From: Heliocidaris tuberculata
Lineage: Eukaryota > Echinodermata > Echinoidea > Camarodonta > Echinometridae
DNA length: 64,000 nt
NCBI GenBank assembly: GCA_025618425.1
Contig: CM046832.1
Span: forward strand, 26,750,974-26,814,973
Direction: 5' to 3'
Positions 40,801 to 52,800 of this stretch are shown here, in pieces. The notes beneath the pieces were generated by a model. It was not told where the DNA came from. It saw only the letters and a list, made by a program, of their open reading frames with translations, and made no database searches. The position numbers and the translations under genes were made by a program. Every line of letters begins with the position of its first letter. Position 1 is the first letter of the stretch.

Positions 40801-43800
40801 TGTTGTAAACAAGTGTAATGTAAGCAGCCACAAATCTTGGTGGTTGGGTTGTTTAGTGGACAGATTATTCATTTAAAAATTCTCCTCAGCACTGTGGGCA
40901 TTATTTATTTTCTAGTTTTAACATCTATTCTATCATTTCATGTACGTGTACAAACATATTTTAGTAGAGGGAACAAACATTTTGCTGTTTGTGGTTGACC
41001 ACAGAAATATAGTATACTTACATTCACACATATTTACAATAGCTTTATATACCACACCAGCATAATAAGATTCATCATACATTTCAATTTCCTTTAAAAA
41101 TTAAAAATTCTTGAAGTACATATTTCATCTTTTCACTGCAATGTGTCAAGACAACCCCTTGAGATATCGTTGGACTGAAGGATAAATATTCAAAGAACAA
41201 GTCAATGGTGAAACTTCATCTGTTAGCAAATATACATGTAGCACCACGTATTAATAGCACCAACTCATAAAGCAGTGTCCGGATCAGCTCACAAGTGCTT
41301 GCACCGTACCAACACATACATGTAAGGGTGGTTTGACATTGGCTGGGGCATAGCTAGTTGAGAGAGATAGTTATAACACCACAAGTTGTTTCTGATTGGT
41401 CAGTAATTTCACGGAGCCTTAAAGACTACATCCATGATTTTGTGCCTGGGCAGTGTAAATGTTAGAAATATTTTATCTCCAAATTTTTAGGTCACTAGAT
41501 AGTTTGACATCTGACTCTCACCGGAATCAATTACTGAAATAATAAACTATCTTTCAGGATACAAATTATTGTTACTGTGAAAGGGTATATGTGCAGGAGA
41601 GGATGATTCCGAGTTCCAGGACTTGACCTGTGAACAAGCATTTACGCTTCTTGTCACAACTACCTCCATCTACTAGCTTTGAGCTATAATAAACCATGTA
41701 CAGTTAACAACACAATTATTCATACCCCTTCTAATTTTGAAGTCTTTTGTGTTTTTCTTAAGAATGAAAGGTGGACTAGTGGAATTTGGGCACTGGTTGA
41801 ATACTTTTAATTGTTAGCTTGAGGTGAACAATAATTGTGGTTTCACCTCATTTGCATAACAATGGAAATGCTAATATATCAATTTCCAGGCATTTCTAGA
41901 AATATTTATATCATGGTCCAGGCATGGCATTGAGGCATATTTTTATGAAAATACATGTACATGTACACATGTGTCAGACATTCCAAAGATTCTGTAAATG
42001 TTTTGCAACTATGCAAGAAAGGGTATGAAAAGATATGGGCAAGCCATCTTTTAAAAAAAATAAAAAATAAAAAGTGAATAAATTACCTCTGAACCATCAA
42101 AATTTGGTAAATTGTCTTGTGTAATTATTTCAACAACTGATTTGTAGCATGCCCAAGTAACATAAATCATGACAAACCAATTTTTCACAAAAAAAATTGA
42201 AAAAATGTCAAAACTTGGTAAGGGTATGAATAATTGTGTTGTTAACTGTATGTATTTTGTATCTCCATTGTTAAATAAAAGTTGAATGAAAACAATAATA
42301 CCAGAAGGTGTTCATGACTCACCAAGTCTGTGACGAAGACATCTACTGATGAAGATTTCAGAGGAAGGTTGGTGACGTCCCACTGAAGAACATCATTTTC
42401 TATATCAGGCCTGTCAAAGAAAAGTGATGAGAATGGGGGCTCTTTTCTTCAAAATAGAACAGGGTATCTCTCTATGTAGAGCTGCTGTGTTATGTACTTA
42501 GTATCAAATTCTAGTATTCCTATTATACTTATATCATCATGTATTATCATAGTCAGTGTATACAATCCAACTTTTTAACCATGGGGCCCAAAAGTATCTA
42601 GCTAGTGTCAGAACTTCTTTGATCATTTTTGAATATTGCCAGGATGCAATTTTACCAAGATTTAGGATTATGGTTCTATTTATTATATCCACATAGAGGT
42701 ATGTCATTAGTCCACAATTTCATCCGCGCTCCCCTCCAGCAATGCCTTGATTACACGATTTATGACTCCTACAAAATAATACTCCATATTTAATGAATAA
42801 ATCAGACCATTTCTAAATACAAAAAGTCAAAGGTCTAATACATAATTCATTCTTAGTTTGAGAATGTAAATGTCCTAAGAAAGTCACATTTTCCAAAAAA
42901 TAAATGATTTTGGTTAACACTATGCTCTCTAACATAATACATAATTTTGATCATACTGCTTTTTTTTTTTTTATAAACTACACATGGCAAGGAGCACACA
43001 TGGACAACTATGGTTATTGATATTGCCACTATTGCAGATATTCAATTTAGAATAAAAGCTACATACCAGTAGCCAGCAACCTCTATGAGTAAATAACTTT
43101 TATCACTTGGAACCCTCGAAAGCAGCTCAAAGACGTCAATATATAACATTTTGCCCTGAAGAGGACGGCAAACATTCACAACATCGAGGTTGTCTTTCTA
43201 TGAATCACAACAAACATCCTGGCATATGAACTCTTACCTAGTTATATGTTTCCCTTTCCTCTTTTCTGCTAATGAATCTAAGTTGGCCTTTGTTCTCTCC
43301 ACTGCCACATCATTTGAGTCACCAGCTACTACATAGCATGACTTCCAATCTATTAAACCCTGCAATGTGAACAAAATATCCTAAACATTTCTTTCTCATA
43401 GTCAATAACCATAATAAAATTCATTTTTATTACATCGTATATCTAGTTTCCTAGCCATAGTCACATAAACTATAATACCCTGGCTGTAAACTTGCTGCCC
43501 TGATAGGGTACTCTGGCATTCAAGGAATTCACATGTTCACACAGATTTTCTCAGAGTTTTTCAAATAACACTTAAAGTAGTATCAAATTTAACAATCTAG
43601 ATCACAATGACACTTTTGAGATGCAAGTTTATACTTCATTGTTATTTTACAGAGTTGCATGTTATCATAGCTTGCTTGTATGTGGGAAGTCTCAAGTGGA
43701 ACCTTGCATATTTGATATGTGATAACTATTCACTTCAACCAATAAACTAGATACAAGCTTCCCACCAACATATCAGTCATCAAACAGACACTGATAATAA

Positions 43801-46800
43801 CTTGACCCTGATTCGATTAGTAAAACCTCATGAATGATTGTACCTGCATGAAAATTCAAAGCAATATTCAGCCAATAATTTGTCCTACAGGACTCAGGAG
43901 ATGAGAAGAGTTGTGAAGGTTCAACTGCAGAACACCCAACAATGCATCGACACAATGTATTAGAGTTACCGACAATGTTATGGTTAGGGTTAGGGATAAG
44001 GTTAGGAACTTATGATCAGAGTTAGGATCAGGGTTGGGATTAGGATTATTTGTGCGGTGGGGAATTCTCAGCTTGTTCTACTATAGATGATAGGATGAAG
44101 AAGATGAAGACAGGAAGAATTCCGAAAGGTAGAAAACAAGCAGGAAGGATGAACAAAAAGAGAAACTCTCATCCTCGAAGGGCCCAAGCTGGATATGGGA
44201 GTATGCTCAAAGGTCGAGGTGGATAAATGCTTACCTCCAGAGGGATACCACCTACACCACACATGGGATCAATAATGACTTCTCCTGGCTTAGGTTGAGC
44301 CATTCTGTAAAGAGATTGAAGAAATATCATTACACTCAGGCTGGGGAAACTTGAATTCTACTTTTCAGAGATATTTTTAGCCTACAGTAGACATGGCATT
44401 TTGTAAAGATATGTTATGCATTGCATCATGAAAGATCTTCCTGACTAATTAATGCATCTTCCAAACACATGGTTTGCAAATAACTACCATGTTAAAATAA
44501 CGGGACTGAACTGCCATCACTTTACATGATTTGTAATAGGCCTGAGTCGAGTCGGTCGGTCCACTGGCGCCCGACCGATGCAGCCGGTCACCGGTGCAAT
44601 TTCAGATGGCAGCGCCCATACACGTATACAGAATGCAACAATATCATAATGTTATGGGCCGATAAATTCAAGCAAGAAAATTGAGAAATCCTGCTCGGTA
44701 ATCTTATTTCCATAGTCCCACTTGGTTGATTAATGGTTTGAAATTTAATATCATGAGAAAGTTCTAATATAGATAAGGGAATTTAGTTCTTAAACTGGTT
44801 GATTTTCAAAGTCTTTCATTAACACTGAATTTCTTTATGTACCGGTATTTCTTTATTTCAACGGTCTTCCGGTCTCGCCGAAAAATCACCGGTGGACGCC
44901 GGTCAAAAAAAACAAAAAACGTTATGACTCAAGCCTACTTGTAATATAAATATTATGTTCTTTTAAGATCTCTCATGTTTTCCCTCTTCAACAATCAAAA
45001 ACATGCTACTTTCCCGATGCGGGCGGCGCGTTATACGCAGCTTTTTTGCACCGCATATTTTTTCATGAAATTTCATCGGTCCGCCGGTCTCCGCCGAAAA
45101 ATCACCGGCGGGCACCGGTCAAAAAAAAAAAACGTTATGACTCAGGCCTAATTTGTAATGTAAAAAAGGTAAAATTGCTCTCTAAGAATTCCTTATACAC
45201 CAAAGGACAATCCCACTAAATAGATCAATCTTCCTCTTTTACCATATTACACTCAGAAATACTAATGAACATTGTCTTCATCTCAAGTCAAACAGATAGT
45301 CAAAACAAGTAATCTACATGTTTTTCAACAAAGAAATGCATTTGACTAACCTCAGCATACAGTATGCAATCGTAGACTTGAGAGTTGTGATACCAAAGTG
45401 AGTGATGTTCCTTCTATGCAAAGACTCCTTAGTCAAGCTAATGGACACCATGGTCGAGTCCTCCAGGATATTAACCACCACTTCAATGTCATATTCTTTC
45501 ATCTTCACTGGCCATCCAAAGGTCTCATTCACTAGGGAACCAACAGCAGGGGCTACATCCCTAGAGTTAAAGTTGTGTTTCTCTCCTGTGCGTGTGCAGG
45601 TCACTCGGAATGTTGGACGTTTGGTGGTGATATCCTCTCCTGTTGAAGGCACTTCTCCTGGAGTGTCATTGCTTGTGTCCTTTGTGTTGTTCTCTTGTCC
45701 AGAAGGATGCACTTCCCCTGGACTGTTATCGCTCTTGTCTTTGGCATTTTTCTCTTGTCCAGAAGGAGGCATTTCTCCTGGACTATCACTGCTCTTATCA
45801 TTGGTGGTGTTGTCTTGTGATGGTGTCTTGCCATCTTGTTGCCCTGGTGCAGGATCTGCGGAGGGCAATGCTCCAGGAAGTGGATCGAGACATAGTTCTG
45901 ACTTTGTGAATTGTCTCCAGGTGTCCAAGGCTAGCTTCCAGTTGCTTTCCAGGATTTTCTGGCACAGGTCACTAATTGCTTTGTCCTGAAATAAAGGAAA
46001 ATGGAAAGAAATTCAATAGAAAGACAACAATTTGTAGGCTGTATGTAATAGAAGACACTCCTGGTTAGTTTTCTTCATAAGATTGTACTACATCATCCCT
46101 TATTTTTCCAATCATGTGACAAGACATGTGAACTGTTCCTGCTTCTTTTCCTTTTCAAATATTTTCAGTGAATTTCTGGTGACACACTCATTGAAAATAA
46201 AGCACTTGAAGAGACATGACTGTGGTCATCCAGATACACCCTGATGGGTCAATCCTCTACGGGAATTTTTGCAGATAATTTGTGAGCTTTTTCATTCCTT
46301 TTAATGTCAGTTAGGAAGAACGTCATAGTAAAAATGTCCTGTGAAAATTATTGCTCTTCAAATAAATGCCCTCTTATTTGAAATATGACGAGAAATAGCT
46401 GAAGTGTTCAGGCCGAACATTCATGCCACATGATTTAGCAGTCCCATACCCCCATTTCTGTGTGCAGTGCATGGCCATTTCAGCGAGATTTGGTCAATTT
46501 CTTATCATTTTGAAGATTCCAAAACCTCACAGTATACACCAATTCTCATGTAGACATGATCAACTTTTTCCCCAATTGCTTTGAGACAGTTTTTTCACAA
46601 TGTACATGTAATCGCATGACCAGGGCCCTCTTGCATAAAAAGTTGCGATTAATTGCAACTCAAAAAATTAAACGCAACTTGATTTTCAACCAATCAGGAT
46701 CATGTATTTTGGACTTGCTTTAATTTTTTGAGTTGCGATTTAACGCAACTTTTTATGCAAGAGGGCCATGAACTCAACTTTATAACTAACAATAGTGAGA

Positions 46801-46831
46801 ATGGCATGTACATTGTTAAATTACTCTACAA

Positions 46832-46862
<31 letters not shown>

Positions 46863-49800
46863 TTATTTGCCAAGCCTCTAACATACAACAATAAAAGAAT
46901 ATCAGATCAAAATTATGTAAGCTTGAACAGGATAACCCACGAAAGCTCGAGAGCTTATTTCCAGTGGGGTCCCCAACATACAAAATTAATTAGTTCAATT
47001 TGTATTATTTACAGACTGAGAAGAAATTTTTTTTTTAAGAATAATAAAAATGATAACAAAAACAACATTTATAACATGTAATAATGATTATAATAACAAC
47101 AACAACAATAATAATAATAATAATAATAAAGAAGAAGAAGAAGAAGAAGAAGAAGAAGAAGAAGAAGAAGAAGAAGAAGAAGAAGAAGAAGAAGAAGAAG
47201 AAGATGATGATGACGAGGAGGAGGAGGAGGAGGAGCAAAAAGAATAATAAAGAATATGTTGAATCTCTAAAACGTACAAAAACAAAAGTATATACAAACT
47301 TAGACAGCATGAACCTGGCAGAGAAAAGAAAAGTGTTCTTTCTTCTGGCAATTTCAATCATATACCATGTCATTTGCTTCTCTCCTCTGACTCTCAAGTG
47401 ATAGGTATTCCCTTAATTTCCTCTTAAAAAGAGCAAAGTTTTCTATTTCCTTTATATAATTAGGAAGGGTATTCCAATGTTTGATGGCAATGTAATAAAA
47501 CGAATTTTCAATGCTACCTACTCTTTCTGGTAAGTTAAAGTTGAATCTGCTACTTCTTGTATCATAATTATGTAAGTCAGTAACAAGATTGAAGTTGGAT
47601 CGAGTATAATGATTTGACCTAGTATGATATATTTTATGCACGTGATGCAATACGAGTTGTTTTGATCTTTGGTTAACTTCAAGAAAACCAGCTTTAGAAA
47701 GTTCGCTGTAGCCAACATGAGTTCTTGGACCAGAACAGTTGATGAATCTCACCATTTTGTTCTGTATAATTTTCAACTTCTTTTGTTCTAACTTGTTTAT
47801 GTTACTATACCATACAGGGTTAGCATAGTCAAACAAACATTGAATAAGAGCAAAACAGAGTATACGTCTTGCTTTTAAATTCAAACAATTTTGATATCTG
47901 TACAAAAATTTTAGACGAGAATTTGCTTTTTTTACAACTGATTCTACTAAAGAAGAAAATGAAATTGCGCTAGCCAACTCAATGCCTAAATACTTCACAG
48001 ATTCTTTTCTCTGAATTACTTGATTATTGTGTGTCACTTTGAATTCAAATGACTTTTTAGAACTACTTTTAGAACAAAACAAAATGCTTTCTGTTTTGCC
48101 TAAGTGTAAAGAAAGCTTATTATCAGTCATCCAATCGACACATGTAGATAGCTGTTCACTGAGCTTCTCCTCAAGAAATTTTGGATTAGGATTTGAATAG
48201 AGTAGTACGCTGTCATCAGCGTACAATAATAGTTTACAGTCTTTTATACAAATACACATATCATTGATATAACTTGTAAATAGAATTGGGCCTAAAATGC
48301 TTCCCTGAGGAACACCGCATGTTATCGGCATTAGTTTGGAACGAATATCATGAATGGCCACTACTTGGTGTCGATTAGACAAGTAGGATCTGAACCATTC
48401 TAAACTTGCCTTGTTAAAACCCATTATTTCTAACTTTTTCAACAAGACGCCATGATTAACTGTATCAAAAGCTTTTTGCAGATCAAGGAGCACCATACCA
48501 ACAAAGCGCCCTTGGGAAGTTTCTGTCCTCAAATAATCAGTTAAATGAATTAGACATGTTTCAGTCGAATAGTCATGTCGAAAGCCAGATTGAAATTCAT
48601 AAATTATATCATTCTCTTTGAAGTATTTTTCAATTTGAACACAGACCGATTTTTCCAGAATTTTTGATGCTACGCTTAAAACACTAATAGGTCTATAATT
48701 GGTTACATCAGTTTTATCTTTCTTTTTATAAAGTGGAGTCACTTTTGCTATTTTCATATCCTCAGGAAAAGTGCTCGTCAAGATAGATAGGTTCATTAAG
48801 TAACTTAAAGGCTTATATAAAACCTTCGCACCATCTTTCAGAAATTTAGCTGGAATCATGTCTAACCCAGTACTTTTTGATATATTTAATTTATGTAACT
48901 CATTGAAAACAAATTGTTCACTGATTGGTGATAACTCGAAGCTGTTTTCAAGTACACCTTTTCTTTCGTAAAACTCACGAATACAATCAAGTGAAATTTA
49001 GTGAAGGAAAAGAAACTTTACAAATAAGGTATACGTGTAACTGGCCAGAATGAATGTAAACTTTCAACTAAAGCCTTTACTTTTATGATTACCTAATCAA
49101 CACATATAAAATATAAAATACTACAGAGATGCTTGCATCAAAAGTCAATATACCATACACTGTATCTATGAAGTGGAACAATAGGAACACAACATACGTA
49201 GGGATCAGGGAAAGAGTCTGTTTATGATAGTCTGATAAGTAAATTACTTTAAAATGGCTTTATGCTAGTGTGATAGTGCTAACATCCACAATCTATAGAC
49301 ACCATGTGGCATAACATTAATAAGGTCATGACCTAGAACAGATATCAGTATGGTAGGGTTTTGCATACAATGTATGCACAGGCTCAATAGGCTGCTGTTT
49401 CCTGCCACTACAGGCCCTATAGCTCCATTCACTCTCAAGTCAATAGAAAGACATGTAGGTGTCCCAGATGTAAGCCTCTGTACATTGAAAATTTGAGTGC
49501 AAGTTGAGCCAATTTTGATTTTTGATGATATTACAGTGACTCGTCCCCCAACCATGCCAAGGGGAATTATCCAATATCCATACATGTATATGTTTAAATA
49601 ATAACCAAAAAACTAAAATATTTAATCTTTGATATGAAAATAAAACACATCTTTTCTTTTCAACTTTGTAAAATAAAAGTGGTACTGGGGATAAAGGCAA
49701 TTATTATTTGTATGAAGGGTTTTCAGGCGACCAGAAAAATTGGCGTATCTCATGGTTTGCGCAAAAGTATCTGGATGACCGTGCAATTTTAAAACAATAT

Positions 49801-52800
49801 CTCATGGTTTGTGTAAAAGTACCCGGATGACCGTGCAATATATCTCCATATCTCATGGTTTGGGGTGTGCGTGACACGTAAAAAAGTGAATACGCGCTTA
49901 AATACGCAAAGGTTAAGACAATGGATGTACATGTATGCGCGCAGCTCTTGCAAGATGCTTGGGTAAGGACAAAAATGTTTTTCTACCTGTGTTTTATGTC
50001 GAAGTCAATACAAAAACATAAAGACATGTAATGGTAAAAATTGAGGAACTAGGTATCATACAATCAATAATAATAATATTGAATGGCTTTTCTTTCGTGG
50101 GACACAAGGATATATCGTACTCGCTTTGAAAATATTTCACTCGTCGTGCCGACTCGTGAAATCATAGCTCGTGCGATATATCCTTGTATCCCACTCAAGG
50201 CCATTCAATATTATATAACTATAAAGGCTTTCTATAACAATTAGATACAGGCTTAAACTCTGTGCAACTATATGCCTTGTATTCATAAGGGTGGACTAAG
50301 TAAAACCTGGTCAACTGATTTATGGAGTGTCACTTGTCAACCTCTTTACAATGTACAAATAATGTACAAATTACTGTAATTCTGTAAAAAAATGAATCAG
50401 ACCCTGTCTAGAAAGGAAGGTGAAAAATTGATTTTGCAAGGAGAGAAGAGGAGATATAAAAGAGCAAGAGAGAGAGGGAGAGAATAGGAGTACAGAGATT
50501 TTTTCTTGAAAAGGTGAAGTCCTGAAAAAGGACTAGTAAACCAGATGCAAGAAGGAGTAGGTGCTCGACGTTCCGAACAGCTTGACTGTCCTTCTTCAAG
50601 AGACTGATTGATGTTGTTTGTTTATTTAATTAGAGAATTATGGCAACATTTTAAGGGATGAAGAACTTGACATTTGGTACTCCATAATTCAGTGGACTTA
50701 CTCTATCCACTTAGTCTGAAGTCTGAACTTAGACTACAGTTAGTAAGCATATGTAAATATCGGCCTCTACATTTATAGATGCATACTTAATATAATCACC
50801 CTACATGTAAGTCCAAACACGTATTGTAGGTCATTGACTCTTCTTAATCTTTCAACAATCCTCTCACCTTCTCTTGACGCAAATCAACATCTTTGATATG
50901 ATTGACAACAACTGACAAGTTATCCACTGACCTCAGTTGAGTTGCCTGAAATAATGAAGAAAACAGACATTATATATCTCTCATTATATCACAATAATAA
51001 AATATAAAATAAAACAATTTACAAAAAATAATTGATCTATATAGGGACATTTCAAGACAAACTATATGATTTTTGTCTTTATGCCTAAGTTGTTGAGATA
51101 ACCACATCAAAATATTCGACCAAATTTAGATAGGAAATGCCCAGGGCAGTCTTGCCTGCACTGCGCAATTATTGGGGCAGAATTTCACTTGGTGAAAAAT
51201 CAAAGGTTGGGGCAATTAAGGGGTGCTGCCCCTGAGCCCCCCCCCCCCTCCCCCGTAGGCAATTTGTATTACTTAAATTCCCTTCAACTATTGGACGGTG
51301 AAGTTCATTTGAAATCAAGCTGTGTTTTAAAGAAGCAGAATACATGTATGTGTACATGAAATAATTGACATCAGGGCACTTTTGGGGTGCTGCCCCTCCA
51401 TCAGATCCCTTGAAAATAATGATCTACTATACTTGAGCAATTTTAAGTCTCCTTCCCCTAAGAATGATTCCTACCTAGTGTGGTTATAATCTACATGTGG
51501 CAATAGGTTTTAAGCCCCCCCCCCCCCACTCCCACTTCACTCCCTACTTAAGGGATAGGTACCCTATTCGCATTAATTTAGCTCCTCTTTGCCTAAGGAT
51601 GATTCCTACCTGGTTTGGTTAGAACCCAGTCATGCATTTAAAAGATATCTCATTTTCACATTTTCTAGGGGCACTTTAGGGGTGCTGCCCCTGAGTCCCC
51701 TTGGGGCAAGGTACCTTGTTTAAGAAATTGAGGTCTCCTTCCTCTAAGGATGATACCTACCAACTTTGTTTAAAATCCTTCAACAGGGCTTAAAGAAGAA
51801 GCAAAAATGAATCTAATTACTGCCATTATCATTACCCCCCCCCCCCCTCTCTTCATTGGTACGTACCCCATCTGTATTAATTTAAATCCTCCTTTCCTAA
51901 GGATGATCCCTGCCAATTTTGGTTGAAATCCACCTCCAGTAAAGTTTTGAGAAGAAGCCAAATGCATGTACATACTACATACATATAATTGTGTAGAGAC
52001 AAAACTAAATTTTACAAAAAACTTCACCGTGTTAAACTGTCAGTAGGTGACAGGTGATGAAAATAAAAGATTACGGTATTCATCTGAAAGAGGGTGACAT
52101 AAAGACAATCCCTACCAAGAATGATGCCAAGTTTTAAAGAATTTGAACAAATACTTTTGAAATAAAGTATAAATTTATTAACTTAACCTCAGGTTAAGTT
52201 TTTGGTACACAATTGAACTCAACTGACCTTAATTGACCTTTGACCTGAAATTTGTTCCACATTATTTGTGATACTCTATAACCCTTGTGTGCAAGTTTCA
52301 TGGAAATTGAACATATACTTTTGAAATGAGTGCATTTCCCAAATTGTTGACGCCGCCGTCACTCATTGGAAAAGCGGCACCTATGTCTCGCTTTTTGCTT
52401 ATGCAGGCAAGACAAAAATTACAATTTATAGCAACATCGATTCGATGTGGATTTACTTACGTTTCATGTGTAGCTTTCTCTGTGCGATTAACGTTACAAA
52501 GATGGTGAGATCGGCACGGAATGTGCTGTAGATGAATGGATTACAGCTCAGCGTTGCACTGCCTTGTACTCCGTTCATCTACAGCACATTCCGTCGAAAT
52601 GGATGAATCTTGCCCTCTGACTTTTTTGTTTACTCATGTCTCCGTAGGCCTAGGGGAGACTGCTTCCCATGTGTGGCTTGATGTTCAATGTCATACTTTA
52701 TAAAACATAAAGCCTGTGTGGCCCACTGAGGCAGACTTGGCCACACAGGCTTTATATTTTATGTAATATGACTTGGAACATCAAGCCATACACGGGAAGC

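Larger units (their letters stand above)
46832..49000 (-). mobile_element. 5'-truncated CR1/L2-group LINE
   Basis: The minus strand carries a reverse transcriptase frame, a 3' UTR with AATAAA, and a terminal (CAAT)n tract at 46832-46863, a 3' end typical of CR1/L2-group non-LTR elements. The 5' part (endonuclease and ORF1) is missing; the reading frame is closed by a TAA at 48998-49000. The element lies in THUMPD3 intron 2 in the same orientation as the gene. Confidence 0.85.

Noticed and set aside
45402..45989. 195-codon frame on the + strand
   Set aside because: Exactly opposite THUMPD3 exon 3, whose frame has family motifs and splice sites. The + frame only exists because of the 60-bp in-frame repeat.
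47035..47401. Poly-Glu, poly-Lys, poly-Ser and poly-Phe frames
   Set aside because: Products of the (GAA)n/(GAG)n microsatellite in the LINE 3' UTR.
51200..51935. CRISPR-like array of regularly spaced repeats
   Set aside because: Units are degenerate, spacing is irregular, there are no unique spacers of constant length, and the context is an animal intron.
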